Below, piece by piece: positions 1 to 8,503 of a stretch of 64,000 nt of DNA; the first letter of the stretch is position 1; every line of letters starts with the position of its first letter. Source of the stretch: Thermoanaerobaculia bacterium. GTDB lineage: Bacteria > Acidobacteriota > Thermoanaerobaculia > Gp7-AA8. The stretch spans positions 1 through 64,000 of the forward strand of contig JADGNZ010000027.1 of NCBI GenBank assembly GCA_017883205.1. Direction: 5' to 3'. The notes under the pieces were generated by a model. It was given only the letters and a program-made list of their open reading frames with translations. It was not told where the DNA came from and did not search any database. The translations under genes were made by a program, and so were the position numbers.

Positions 1-559
1 CAAAACTTTGTCCTCCTGGAGCAAAACTTTTCAGAGCAGGAGCAGAACGTTCTCTCCGAGGAGCAGAATCTTTCGCGCGCCGGCTGAGATCTTTCAGAAG
101 CCGGACGAAGTCGTCGAGTCGCCGGCTGAAAGCAAGCCGCCGGCGGCTGCCATCACGCCGCGCGAGCGCAGCGGATTTCTGCTGGAAACGGAGCTGGCGC
201 CGTTGGAGAGGAAACTTCCTCTGCCGCCGGCCCTGGAGAGTGAACTTGCTCCGCCGCCCGCCGCGGGCATGCCGCCGCCGCTTGATCGCACGCCTGCGGT
301 GGCGGATCTCTCGCTTGCTCTCGCCGACGCGCAGCCGGAAGCGCGTTGTCTCACGGTCGAACTGCGCGAGTGCACGTTTGCAGCGCTTGATCTCACGCCT
401 GCATAGGCTGAACTCGACCTGGTCCCGATCGACCTCGCTCCCCGACCGTGCTCCCGGGTCGACGACCGCAGACTCCCAACTCCAGTAAAGGCCCGTTCGA
501 TCGGAACTGCCATCCGTCAGACTTTCTTCGAAGGACCCGATAGGTTGCAAACCGGACAT
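1..559 (-). CDS. Arginine-rich protein of unknown function (5' part, runs off the left edge)
   Basis: An open frame begins at an ATG whose first base is 559 and stays open to base 1, giving 186 visible residues with the C-terminus outside the window. A textbook Shine-Dalgarno (GGAGG, 566-570) lies 6 nt before the ATG, and third codon positions are GC-rich, as in neighbouring genes. The first ~50 residues are mixed (start MSGLQPIGSFEESL). The rest is extremely Arg/Lys-rich with recurring F/L-Q-R words such as KFPLQRRQLRFQQK, and no signal peptide or TM segment. I do not recognise a family; nucleic-acid binding is conceivable from the charge alone. Competing frames on both strands here lack a ribosome-binding site. 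Confidence 0.6.
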   Translation of the reverse strand, partial: MSGLQPIGSFEESLTDGSSDRTGLYWSWESAVVDPGARSGSEVDRDQVEFSLCRREIKRCKRALAQFDRETTRFRLRVGESKREIRHRRRAIKRRRHARGGRRSKFTLQGRRQRKFPLQRRQLRFQQKSAALARRDGSRRRLAFSRRLDDFVRLLKDLSRRAKDSAPRRERSAPALKSFAPGGQSF

Positions 560-706
560 GACTCGCCTCCGTCTTTTGGATATATCTCTTAGACGCATGA
601 GCCCGGCGAAGGTTACGGGGCTGTGGCGAGTGCCTGGGCAAGTGCCTGGAAACAGGCCAGTTGCGTCGACTCGTTCGCGCCGGTTTTACGAGTGGAAACG
701 ATAGGA

Positions 707-771
707 ACGTAGGTCGGACTCTCCAGTCCGACTGTTTCTGAGAACGTCGGACTAGAGAGTCCGACCTACGT
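707..771. repeat. Family A palindrome, copy 1
   Basis: The element starts ACGTAGGTCGGACTCTCC and ends with a near-complete reverse complement, GGACTAGAGAGTCCGACCTA followed by CGT. An inner repeat of GTCGGACT words and a short central spacer (TGTTTCTGAGAAC) allow a long hairpin. Essentially the same sequence recurs at 890-954, and rearranged copies lie inside pheT (54535-54647). Confidence 0.9.
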
Positions 772-889
772 TGAGCCGCGCGAGTGGCGAAGATCGTTAC
801 GTGAAGTTACGGGAGTTGACGTCGATTCGCGCGTCGCGTCTACAGCCTGTGGAAGCCGTGCGCGCGAAGCACCGAAGCATACGGAACGA

Positions 890-954
890 ACGTAGGTCGG
901 ACTCTCCAGTCCGACTGTTTCTGAGAACGTCGGACTAGAGAGTCCGACCTACGT
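890..954. repeat. Family A palindrome, copy 2
   Basis: Matches copy 1 over the full 65 bp, including the spacer, and both are followed by TTGAGCCG. The 118 bp between the two copies are unrelated to the element. This suggests recent copying of the element together with a few flanking bases. Confidence 0.9.
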
Positions 955-997
955 TGAGCCGGCCACGCGCTCACGCCCGCTGCGCTACGATGGCAGC

Positions 998-1098
998 GGG
1001 AGTCGGTGTTCGGGAGTCGGGGGTCGGAGCTGAGACCGTGATCGATTAACGGACTCTTCTCCGACGCCCGACCCCCGCACACCCGACTCCCGCACACC
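998..1098. repeat. Family B (GTCGGG-word) palindrome in the leader of the VWFA gene
   Basis: The left arm repeats GGGAGTCGG/GGGGGTCGG words; the right arm repeats CCCGACCCC/CCCGACTCCC words, with about 35 bp between. The block ends directly at the ATG at 1099. Other copies are at 6494, 9990, 27434, 52823, 55802 and 56823. Confidence 0.8.
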
Positions 1099-2772
1099 AT
1101 GAAACGTCTCGTAATCGCAGCGGTATTCGCCTGGAGCGCCGTCGCCTCGTCAGCACAGCAGCCGGCTGGCGAGTCGATCGAAGTGCGTGTCGTCAATGTC
1201 GACGTCGTCGTCCGCGACAAGGCCGGCAAGCCGGTCACCGGGCTGACGAAAGACGATTTCGAGATCTTCGAGAACAACAAGAAGCAGGAGATCACGAATC
1301 TTTACGAGGTTCGTCCGTCAGCGCCGGCGGCGGCCGCGAAGATCACGCCGCAGCCATCCAACGCCACAGTTCCCGCTGCGGGCGAAGCTCCCGCCGATGC
1401 CCGCCGCCGGAACATCGTCATGTTCGTCGACAACTACTCGCTCGCTCCGTTCCAGCGGGACAAGATTCTCAAGTCGTTGCAGAAGTTCATCGACGACAGC
1501 GTGCGCCCGCAGGATCAGGTCATGCTCGTTCTCTGCACGCAGCAGACGAAAGTCATCACGCCGTTCACGAGCGACAGGAGACTCCTGCAACAAGGCATCG
1601 AGTCGATCAAGCAAACCGCCAGCTCCGGATTCAACCGGCAGCACTCGGTCGAGGAGATCAAGCGGCGCGTCAACGAATACATCGACGCCGGCAAAGAAGG
1701 AAAGCGGCCCTGGAAAGACTACTACCAGATGTCGCTCAGCCTCGTCGAAAGCGATACGGAGGAAGTCATCTTCGCCTCGAAGAACACGCTCGCTTCCCTC
1801 GGCCAGACGACGACCGCGCTGGCAGGCATGGAAGGGAAGAACGTCCTCGTCTTCGCCGGCGCCCATCTCCCCGAGCATCCCGGCGTGGAGATGTACCAGT
1901 GGCTCTACAACGCGTTCCTCCCCTACATGGGCAATGTCACGTTTACGAGCGAGGGCATCCTCGGCAAGAGCGGCTCGATGCAGCACTACTCCATCGAAGA
2001 GGCGGCGAAAACCGCGAGCGTCAGCGGCGTCGCGCTCTACATCATCGACGCGGCCGACTCGCGCGACACGAGCAGCGCCGAACGCTCCTCGGCCACCGAT
2101 CAAACGGAGCAGTTCCTCACTTTCACCAATACGGCGATGGCCTACCAGACGCTGGCGCGGATCAGCGGCGGCATGGCGCTGACGAATAGCCAGAACTTCG
2201 ATGTTGCGTTTCAGACCGTCGCCGACGACCTCAATTCGTACTACTCCCTCGGGTTCAAGCCATCGACCGGCGCGGACAACGCACGGCGCAACCTCGTCGT
2301 CAAAACGAAGAACGCGCAGTACAACGTCCGGACGCGTGAGACGTACGCCACGAAGTCGACCGAGGACGAGATGAGCGCGCGCGTCATCGCGAACATCAAC
2401 AACTCCGATCCGCGCGGCACGTGGAAGATCGAGCTTCACCCGGGCACTCCGGAGCAGCAGGGGAACGCCTATCGCGTTCCCATCGAGATCTCGATCGCGC
2501 CGACGATCACGCTGCTGCCGCAGAACGCCGATCTCGCCGGCGGCTTCACGGTCTACATCGTCGTCGGCAGCGGCGGCAGGACGTCGAAGGTGATCAAGAG
2601 CCCGCATCCGGTGAAGATCCCCGCCGAGGTCGAGGAGGAGTTCCGCATGACGCCGATGACCTACAAAACCGTGATCCTGATGACGCGCGGCGAGAACATC
2701 CTCTCCACCGGCATCCTCGATCAGACCAGCAACAACAGCGGCTTCGCGCGTGCGACGGTGACGATTCCGTAG
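1099..2772 (+). CDS. Secreted VWFA-related domain protein
   Basis: 557 residues. Residues 1-20 form a signal peptide (MKRLVIAAVFAWSAVASSAQ). Residues ~25-60 hold the family's opening block (VRVVNVDVVVRDKAGKPVTG, then LTKDDFEIFEN), and a von Willebrand A-like fold follows from ~105 (NIVMFVDNYSLAPFQRDK). The MIDAS is degenerate (DNYSL rather than DxSxS). The C-terminal half is a beta-rich region of unknown role. Such proteins are abundant in Acidobacteriota and are exported; their function is not established. No Shine-Dalgarno is seen: the family B repeat abuts the ATG. Single gene, followed by two unrelated small secreted genes. Confidence 0.9.
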   Translation: MKRLVIAAVFAWSAVASSAQQPAGESIEVRVVNVDVVVRDKAGKPVTGLTKDDFEIFENNKKQEITNLYEVRPSAPAAAAKITPQPSNATVPAAGEAPADARRRNIVMFVDNYSLAPFQRDKILKSLQKFIDDSVRPQDQVMLVLCTQQTKVITPFTSDRRLLQQGIESIKQTASSGFNRQHSVEEIKRRVNEYIDAGKEGKRPWKDYYQMSLSLVESDTEEVIFASKNTLASLGQTTTALAGMEGKNVLVFAGAHLPEHPGVEMYQWLYNAFLPYMGNVTFTSEGILGKSGSMQHYSIEEAAKTASVSGVALYIIDAADSRDTSSAERSSATDQTEQFLTFTNTAMAYQTLARISGGMALTNSQNFDVAFQTVADDLNSYYSLGFKPSTGADNARRNLVVKTKNAQYNVRTRETYATKSTEDEMSARVIANINNSDPRGTWKIELHPGTPEQQGNAYRVPIEISIAPTITLLPQNADLAGGFTVYIVVGSGGRTSKVIKSPHPVKIPAEVEEEFRMTPMTYKTVILMTRGENILSTGILDQTSNNSGFARATVTIP

Positions 2773-2846
2773 TGGCGCATCACATTCCAGAATCGGCGGT
2801 CTCAACAGCCCGGCACACGGCACGTATCGTGCGTATTATTTGAGTC

Positions 2847-3188
2847 ATGAGAACCCTTGCGATTGCCATCCTCATTCTCGCCAGCAGCGCTGCCTACGCG
2901 CAGCAGAGCATTCCGCCTGCGCCTGCTCTTCCGCCGCCCCAGCCCGGACCAGTCCTTCAGGCCGCCACCCCTGATGATGCGGCCACCCGGCTCGACGTCG
3001 AGATCGGTGCCATCCGCATGACCACCCACAGCGGCCGGTACACCATGGCGTACCTGCCGTTCCTCGCGCCGCTTCAGGGCACCGCCTTCCGGCCGAGCAG
3101 GGAGATGCCGAACGCCCTTGCGCTCACCAACACGACGATCCCGCAGAAGCCGTACGTCCAGCGTTCTGCGGTTATCAGCAAGCGTTAA
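2847..3188 (+). CDS. Small secreted protein, paralog 1
   Basis: 113 residues with a clear signal peptide (MRTLAIAILILASSAAYAQQ) and a Pro-rich linker. The core (about residues 50-105) shares spaced identities with the next gene: GAI, then YLP-LAPL-GT, then PNA-LTNT-I. I know no named family. A TATTAT box at 2834-2839 sits 7 nt before the ATG and no Shine-Dalgarno is visible, so the transcript may be leaderless. Function unknown; it is probably periplasmic or surface-exposed. Confidence 0.75.
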   Translation: MRTLAIAILILASSAAYAQQSIPPAPALPPPQPGPVLQAATPDDAATRLDVEIGAIRMTTHSGRYTMAYLPFLAPLQGTAFRPSREMPNALALTNTTIPQKPYVQRSAVISKR

Positions 3189-3226
3189 CCGTTTTTTGTA
3201 ACCTTTTCCGGTCGAGCCGCGTCACA

Positions 3227-3652
3227 ATGGACATGACGATGCCACGCGTAACGCTGCTCCTCATCCTCTTCGCCATCGCGATGCCGCTCGCCGCCGACGA
3301 GCCCAGGCCCAAGCCCGACTACTCCGCCGACGCGATGTTCCGCTTCGCGCACGATTTCGTCGAGCATCGCTCCGCCATCATGGACTTCGACCTCGGCAAC
3401 CTCGGCGCCATCGACATCTACAAGTACGGCGTCCACACCCGTTTCAACTACCTTCCCTTGCTGGCCCCCCTCATCGGCACGCGCCTCGTGGACGTGGCGA
3501 CGGTCCCGAACGCATTCACGCTCACGAATACCCGGATCGCCCGCTCTATGCCCTACATGCCCGACGACGCCACGTTGTCCCCCGGCGCGAAGCGCGAGCT
3601 CAAGCGCGTGCTGAAGATCATCGCGAAGGAGAAGGTCGCGGAGAAGGAGTAG
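3227..3652 (+). CDS. Small secreted protein, paralog 2
   Basis: 141 residues with a signal peptide (hydrophobic residues ~7-22, cleaved near LAADEP). Residues ~55-105 match the preceding protein in the pattern GAI...YLPLLAPLIGT...PNAFTLTNTRI. A Lys/Glu-rich C-terminal tail is unique to this copy. Three in-frame ATGs (3227, 3233, 3239) lie within 13 bases and no Shine-Dalgarno distinguishes them. The 38-bp gap to the first paralog suggests a tandem duplication that has since diverged. Function unknown. Confidence 0.75.
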   Translation: MDMTMPRVTLLLILFAIAMPLAADEPRPKPDYSADAMFRFAHDFVEHRSAIMDFDLGNLGAIDIYKYGVHTRFNYLPLLAPLIGTRLVDVATVPNAFTLTNTRIARSMPYMPDDATLSPGAKRELKRVLKIIAKEKVAEKE

Positions 3653-4093
3653 GGTTGTTTGGGGGCTGCGGATTTCCGGGAGAGGTCCCCGCATACGCCT
3701 GACCTTCGCGAGCGCCAACATTCGGGGCGGGACGCCCCCGAATGCCGCGGGCGGAGACGCCCGCACTCCTCACAACGACGCAGAGGAGTGCGGACGTCTC
3801 GTCCGCGGGCACTCGGGCGTCCCCGCCCGAGTGCTTGTTCACGAGCAAACAAGCGTGCCGAGCGACCCATGGGCATCTCCCGTCCCCTTCTTCCCGGATC
3901 TGGCAGTCAACGGCCCGATCCGTATGCAGCAGATGAAGGATCTTCGCGAGTCCGTACGGTAAGCGTCTGCGCTTTCAACACTTTGGGGATCCGGTTTCGT
4001 GAGTTGCGTCACCTCCGGGTGTACGACGGGGAGTAGAATTACTTTCCCTTTGTTACGGGTACCAACGTCGGGCCAAGTCAATCAGGAGAACCC
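3653..4093. other. Intergenic stretch with a family D repeat
   Basis: Apart from the repeat at 3718-3834 I see no gene. Open frames across 3659-4036 exist only because the repeat is stop-free; they lack ribosome-binding sites and family similarity. The last ~60 bases contain TAGAAT (about 4033), a possible -10 box, and the AGGAG of the following gene. Confidence 0.5.
3718..3834. repeat. Family D (GACGCCCGC-word) double palindrome
   Basis: Nested inverted repeats: GGCGGGACGCCCCCGAATGC, then GGCGGAGACGCCCGCACTCC, a short spacer, then GAGGAGTGCGGACGTCTCGT and a closing arm of CGGGCGTCCCCGCCCG type. Related copies lie at 18713, 28760, 45109, 49976 and 59526. Confidence 0.8.
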
Positions 4094-6484
4094 ATGAAGC
4101 AGCCGTTTTCGTCGCTGGTTCGCAGCGTTGGTATTTTTGTGTTGGCTGCGGGACTCTGCGGCGCTCTTTCCGCAGCCACCGTCAGCAAGCTCAACGATGA
4201 TGTGCTCTCGCCTCTGAGAGACAACGTCGGGGCGAAGCAGATCCACCTGAGCAGCGTTCCGCTCTACGCGCACGGCACGGTGAAGATCGATCTCGAGGAG
4301 TTTCAGGTTTGGGCGCCGGATGGGAAAGTCATCGTCGACGATGGCAAGAGCGTCACGTATCTCGATCCTCCGCCGATGCGCTTCTTCCGAGGCATGGTCA
4401 ACGGCGACCCCGAGTCGTTCGCATACTTTTCGGTCGATGGCACGACGGGGGCGATCAGCGGACTGATCGCCACGCGCGATGGCAAGTTCGCGATCGACGC
4501 ATCGCGGCGCCCGGCACCGCTGAAGCACGTTCGCGCTATCGACGGCGACTTCGATTACTTCCTGACGGCGATGGACGAGAGCGACGAGACGCCGATGACA
4601 GGCCGGACCTGGACGTGCGGCGTGGAGAACCTGCCTGAACTACCGCGGATCAACAGACGGATTCTCGTGGCGACCGATGCGAGCGGCCACCATCTGATCG
4701 CCCAGGGCATTTCCGGCACACAGTCCTATGCAATCGCTGTCGAAGTTGAGACCGATGACGAGCTGTACGCAAATGCCGGCAACAGCGCCAGCGCAGTGAC
4801 TACTCTCGTAACGAACCTGATCGGCGCAGTATCGACGATCTACAACCGCGATATCCACACAAACGTCGTCCTTCAGAATTTGCATACATACACGGGCGGC
4901 CCAGGCACCGATCCGTGGTTAGCGGCAAACGAGGGCACCGGCCTTACGGAGCTTGGAACCTACTACCACGCAAACCATCTCTCTCTGAAGAGATCCTCAG
5001 TTGTGATGCTGAGCGGCAAATCCACCTTTGGTGGGGTAGCTTGGGAAGGGTCCATCGGACAGGGTGATTTCTCTGATGGTGCCGGCGGATTTGGCGGCGC
5101 ATACGCCTGGTGCGGATCGATCGGCAATTTCCAAGGGGCATTCACAAGTACGGTCCCCGACCCGAATTCCACAACGAATGGGACCTATGGGATGCCGCCA
5201 GGCGGCAACAACTACTGGCCGCTCGAGGAATTTGCCCACGAGCTTGGCCATAACCTGGCCGGGCATCACACCCACTGCGTTGCCATAACCAGCGCCGAAG
5301 CTTCCACTACGAACCACCCGACCCAACTCTTCGTCGATATGTGCCATACCGGCGAGATCGAGCAAGCCTCGCCGAATGGCGCGTGTGCTACTGGCCCGGA
5401 CAGTACCTCCGCTCCTACAGAGAAGGGCACGATCATGAGCTACTGCCACAATGTGTTCGGCGTGGGCAGCGTTCCACAGAGCCGGTACACACTCGGGCAA
5501 GCGACCGAGGTCAGTCATCATGAATTGGATGACTACATGCTCAGATCAAACGGACCCCTTTCGCCGTACGGTAGCGGTGAGGACAACATCGTAACCGCCG
5601 TCGGCACGTTCTCGATGTCGACCATCACCGCCTCCTCGAGCGTTGCTGCCAATTCGACCGGCAACACAGCATCGGTCACTCCATCAAATGGCACGACGGT
5701 TACATACGCCTGGACGATCACAGGAGGCACGATTACCAGCGCAACCAACACTGCACCCATCACCTACACGGCCGGCGCGTCGGGCAGCGTGGTTCTTCGC
5801 GCCACGGCGTACAACACACGGGCAAACAACGGCTCTGGATTTCCATCCGGGACCGTAGGCGTAACAGACACCAAGACCGTGGCGATCATCACCGTCTCCC
5901 CGCCCACGAACGTCGTCGCGACCGCGCAAACGTCGACCAGCGTTCAGGTCACGTGGACGGCCGCTGCGGGCGCCACGAAATATGCAGTGTCGCGGTCGAG
6001 CAACAACAGCACTTTCAGCGCGGTGTCGTGCACGCCCACAGCTCAGCCCACATCCTCGCCATGCACTGACAATACCGCAGTCGCGGGCACCGCATACATG
6101 TACAAGGTCCAGTCCGTCGATTCCGGATCCAACCTTTCGGCGTTCAGCAACGGTGATCTTGCCACGACCGTGATCTTCACTGACTCCCTGGTGCAGAACA
6201 CGACGAAAGTGAAGCTCATACACATGAGCGAGCTGCGGACGGCGATGACCGCCGTCTGCACCCTGGCGGCGAATCCGTCGCCCTGCAGCACAGCCTTCAC
6301 CGACCCTAGCCTGACGACATCGACCAAGGTGAAGGTTCTGCACCTGACGGAACTGCGCGCGAAACTCAACGCCTCACGCACTGCCCTCGGATTGACCCCA
6401 CAGTCGTACGCCGACGGATCGATCACGACGGCGACGACAATCAAGGCGGCGCAGATCAACGAACTGCGCCACGGCGTGCAATAG
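4094..6484 (+). CDS. Secreted reprolysin-like zinc metalloprotease with Fn3 and C-terminal ELR repeats
   Basis: 796 residues; AGGAG at 4085 precedes the ATG. A signal peptide covers ~1-28. Residues ~190-490 form the catalytic domain with the zincin motif HELGHNLAGHH (near 382), where His-382, His-386 and His-392 would bind zinc and the Glu acts in catalysis. A polycystin/Ig-like segment (~500-595) and a fibronectin III domain (~603-690) follow. The C-terminal ~100 residues contain three copies of a short motif: VKLIHMSELRTAM, VKVLHLTELRAKL and IKAAQINELRHGV, probably for surface retention or display (inference). Likely role: degradation of extracellular protein. Confidence 0.88.
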   Translation: MKQPFSSLVRSVGIFVLAAGLCGALSAATVSKLNDDVLSPLRDNVGAKQIHLSSVPLYAHGTVKIDLEEFQVWAPDGKVIVDDGKSVTYLDPPPMRFFRGMVNGDPESFAYFSVDGTTGAISGLIATRDGKFAIDASRRPAPLKHVRAIDGDFDYFLTAMDESDETPMTGRTWTCGVENLPELPRINRRILVATDASGHHLIAQGISGTQSYAIAVEVETDDELYANAGNSASAVTTLVTNLIGAVSTIYNRDIHTNVVLQNLHTYTGGPGTDPWLAANEGTGLTELGTYYHANHLSLKRSSVVMLSGKSTFGGVAWEGSIGQGDFSDGAGGFGGAYAWCGSIGNFQGAFTSTVPDPNSTTNGTYGMPPGGNNYWPLEEFAHELGHNLAGHHTHCVAITSAEASTTNHPTQLFVDMCHTGEIEQASPNGACATGPDSTSAPTEKGTIMSYCHNVFGVGSVPQSRYTLGQATEVSHHELDDYMLRSNGPLSPYGSGEDNIVTAVGTFSMSTITASSSVAANSTGNTASVTPSNGTTVTYAWTITGGTITSATNTAPITYTAGASGSVVLRATAYNTRANNGSGFPSGTVGVTDTKTVAIITVSPPTNVVATAQTSTSVQVTWTAAAGATKYAVSRSSNNSTFSAVSCTPTAQPTSSPCTDNTAVAGTAYMYKVQSVDSGSNLSAFSNGDLATTVIFTDSLVQNTTKVKLIHMSELRTAMTAVCTLAANPSPCSTAFTDPSLTTSTKVKVLHLTELRAKLNASRTALGLTPQSYADGSITTATTIKAAQINELRHGVQ

Positions 6485-6493
6485 CGTTCGGAG

Positions 6494-6530
6494 CACGGGG
6501 GTCGGTTTTCGGGGGTCGGGAGTCGGAGCG
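6494..6530. repeat. Family B half-element
   Basis: Contains only the GGGGGTCGG/GGGAGTCGG arm; no reverse-complement arm is seen before the next gene at 6712. The rest of 6531-6711 holds no recognisable feature. Confidence 0.65.
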
Positions 6531-6711
6531 GTCCATCGAAGGTCTCTCGTCCACTTGCATCCATCGCATGGGGCGGGCCGCATGCGGGACCTGTAGAATG
6601 CGCTCGCGGCTGCCTTTCGGGCCGTGAGTGAGCATCGGATCCGTTGCCCGCTCTCCGACGTTCGCACCCTTCAGGAAACTTCTGACGTTCCAATGCGTCT
6701 CACTATTGACT

Positions 6712-7518
6712 ATGAACCGAAAAACGATCGTACAGACCGCTGCACTCATCGTCGCGGGGATCATCCTCGCACTCGTCGCTAACGCCTTTGCCTCGCGAGA
6801 CCGCAAGCTCGGGCTCGTGGGCTCGTACCCGAACGCGCTGACCCTTCCGCCGCACGAGATGGCCGTGTTTCATTCGCAGGCCGCGACGGAGACCAGCCCA
6901 CCCGCCATGATGGCCCCGAGCGTGACCACTGCCGCGCCAGGGCAGACGCCCGCTTCGACGACGGTGCCAGGCACGACAAAGCAGCCGGCCGCCACCGCTG
7001 CTATCGAGACGGTCGGACTGAATCCTGCGGCAAAAAACCCGGCCGCAAAGACTCCCTCCTCTCTGCCGCCGGCGACAGCCTCCGCTCCCCCACTCCCCAC
7101 TCCCACGAACACTCCCCCCGACGACGATCCAATCAAGCGCTTCCCCCCGCATCCCGACAAACCGTACGTCGAGGTCACCTTCGCCGATGTGAACTGGCTG
7201 CACGGCAAGAAGGTTCTCTTCCTCGATGCCCGGCGCACCTCGGTCTACGAACAGGGCCACATCACCGGGGCGCGGCCTTACTCGGTATGGGAGTCCGACA
7301 TCGATGACAAAGTGCGCAAGCTGTTCGACGAGCGCGGCGATCCGCAATCGCAGTCGCTGCCGATCGTCATCTACTGCAGCGGCGGCGACTGCGAGGATTC
7401 GCACATGCTGGCGCAGAAACTGTGGGGCATTCAGTTCAACGACATCTACGTCTACAAGGACGGCTTCCCCGATTGGCAGCAGCGCGGCGGACCGGTCCAC
7501 ACGGGAGCGAACCCGTGA
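6712..7518 (+). CDS. Membrane-anchored rhodanese-domain protein
   Basis: 268 residues from the ATG at 6712 (MNRKTIVQTAALIVAGIIL); an upstream TTG/ATG extension from 6628 is possible but would bury the TM anchor. One N-terminal TM helix (~7-25), a long Ala/Pro/Thr linker (~50-145), then a rhodanese domain (~150-265). The active-site loop is YCSGGDCEDS with the catalytic Cys near 222, giving sulfurtransferase-type chemistry in the periplasm. Its stop codon overlaps the GTG of the next gene by 4 nt (GTGA), so the two are translationally coupled. The following MauE-like protein suggests a shared envelope thiol or sulfur redox role (inference). Confidence 0.88.
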   Translation: MNRKTIVQTAALIVAGIILALVANAFASRDRKLGLVGSYPNALTLPPHEMAVFHSQAATETSPPAMMAPSVTTAAPGQTPASTTVPGTTKQPAATAAIETVGLNPAAKNPAAKTPSSLPPATASAPPLPTPTNTPPDDDPIKRFPPHPDKPYVEVTFADVNWLHGKKVLFLDARRTSVYEQGHITGARPYSVWESDIDDKVRKLFDERGDPQSQSLPIVIYCSGGDCEDSHMLAQKLWGIQFNDIYVYKDGFPDWQQRGGPVHTGANP

Positions 7519-7976
7519 AGCGCCTGCTCACACATCCCTGGCTCACCATCCGCGTCCAGATTGCGCTCGGCGCGATCTTCGTCATCGCAGCCTGGCCGAA
7601 GATCGCCGATCCCCCCTCGTTCGCGCACATGATCTACAACTACCGGCTCGTGCCGTCGTCGCTGATCAACATCAGCTCGCTGGTGATGCCATGGATCGAG
7701 ATGCTGGCAGGCCTCGCCCTCATCCTCGGCATCTGGAAGTCCGCCGCGCGGAACGTGATCATCGCTCTCCTGGCGGTCTTCATCGTAGCCATTTCCATCA
7801 ACCTCATGCGCGACAACGCCATCGACTGCGGATGCTTCAATGTCGCCGACCGGGGAAAGTCACACGAGCAACGCATCTTCGACATGAAAGTCGACGTCGC
7901 CCGCGACCTGGGGATGTTGCTTTTGGCGGCGCAGCTCGTTTACGCGAGCAAGCGCGAACGAGGAATTGACAATTGA
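7515..7976 (+). CDS. MauE/DoxX-like redox-associated membrane protein
   Basis: 153 residues from the GTG at 7515, chosen because it overlaps the upstream stop and has GGAG before it. Four TM helices are seen, with the motif DCGCFN (about residue 105), a Cys pair typical of the MauE branch of the DoxX superfamily. These membrane proteins support disulfide or quinone-linked redox chemistry. The partner gene is the rhodanese immediately upstream. The ORF ends inside the first family C repeat, so the last residues (GIDN) are repeat-encoded. Confidence 0.85.
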   Translation: MKRLLTHPWLTIRVQIALGAIFVIAAWPKIADPPSFAHMIYNYRLVPSSLINISSLVMPWIEMLAGLALILGIWKSAARNVIIALLAVFIVAISINLMRDNAIDCGCFNVADRGKSHEQRIFDMKVDVARDLGMLLLAAQLVYASKRERGIDN

Positions 7977-8136
7977 TAATTGACAATTGACAACGAAAGA
8001 CGACGGAGAATTGGACAACTGTCAACGAGACCACGGAACGCAATGAAGAATTGACAGACAGCGTGACGTCGTCACGCTGACGATTGCGAGCAACGCCTGC
8101 ATCGTTGTCAATTGTCAATTGTCAATTGTCAATTAA
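7966..8136. repeat. Family C (CAATTGAC-word) palindrome upstream of the four-helix-bundle gene
   Basis: The left arm repeats ATTGACAATTGATAATTGAC; the right arm (8105-8136) is its complement, TGTCAATTGTCAATTGTC. About 95 bp of unrelated sequence lies between. The AT-rich arms stand out against the GC-rich genome. A second copy follows the gene (8504-8652). Confidence 0.88.
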
Positions 8137-8145
8137 GGAGCAACC

Positions 8146-8499
8146 ATGGCCAACGTCGTCAGGGAGAAATCGTTCGCCTTCGCCGTGAGGATCGTCAAGG
8201 TGTGCAGGCAATTGTCGGAACAGCGCGAGTGGGTCCTGTCGAAACAGTTACTCCGCTCCGGGACGGCGATTGGCGCGATGGTTCGAGAAGCCGAACAGGC
8301 CGAGAGCAAACCGGACTTCATCCACAAGTTGGCTATCGCGCTGAAAGAAGCCAACGAAACCGAGTACTGGCTGCTTCTTCTTCAGAGCACGGACTACCTG
8401 GAGGCGGCACAGTTCGAGTCACTGCACCGAGACACCCTCGAGCTTCTAAAACTTCTGACCAGCATCATCAAATCGTCGAGGCAGCGACCGAAGCCGTGA
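8146..8499 (+). CDS. Four-helix-bundle protein of the S23 / intervening-sequence family
   Basis: 117 residues, preceded by AAGGAG (8135-8140). Helical throughout, with the family's landmarks: VREKSFAFAVRIVKVCRQL, then LLRSGTAIGAMVREAEQAES, then ALKEANETEYWLLLL. Relatives were first found inside 23S rRNA intervening sequences and in scattered genomic sites; the biochemical role is unknown. The gene is precisely framed by two copies of an AT-rich palindrome (7966-8136 and 8504-8652) that is not used elsewhere in the window. This makes a gene-plus-repeat cassette plausible (inference). Confidence 0.92.
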   Translation: MANVVREKSFAFAVRIVKVCRQLSEQREWVLSKQLLRSGTAIGAMVREAEQAESKPDFIHKLAIALKEANETEYWLLLLQSTDYLEAAQFESLHRDTLELLKLLTSIIKSSRQRPKP

Positions 8500-8503
8500 G
8501 CCC

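Larger units (their letters stand above)
560..1098. other. Gene-free stretch filled with palindromic repeats
   Basis: I see no convincing gene here. The stretch holds two near-identical 65-bp palindromes (707-771 and 890-954), then a block of GTCGGG-type words and their reverse complement (998-1098) that runs right up to the start codon of the next gene. A TACGAT word near 986 could be a -10 box for that gene, in which case the last repeat block would form its 5' leader. Confidence 0.6.

Noticed and set aside
8-406. Plus-strand open frame at the left edge
   Set aside because: No Shine-Dalgarno and low-complexity Pro/Ala content; the opposite-strand frame from 559 has a perfect ribosome site.
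1318-2823. Long open frame antisense to the VWFA gene (501 codons)
   Set aside because: It is a mirror of codon bias in a GC-rich gene; no ribosome-binding site or family similarity.
3659-4036. Plus-strand frame of 125 codons after the second small secreted gene
   Set aside because: Its content is translated family D repeat; it lacks a start signal.
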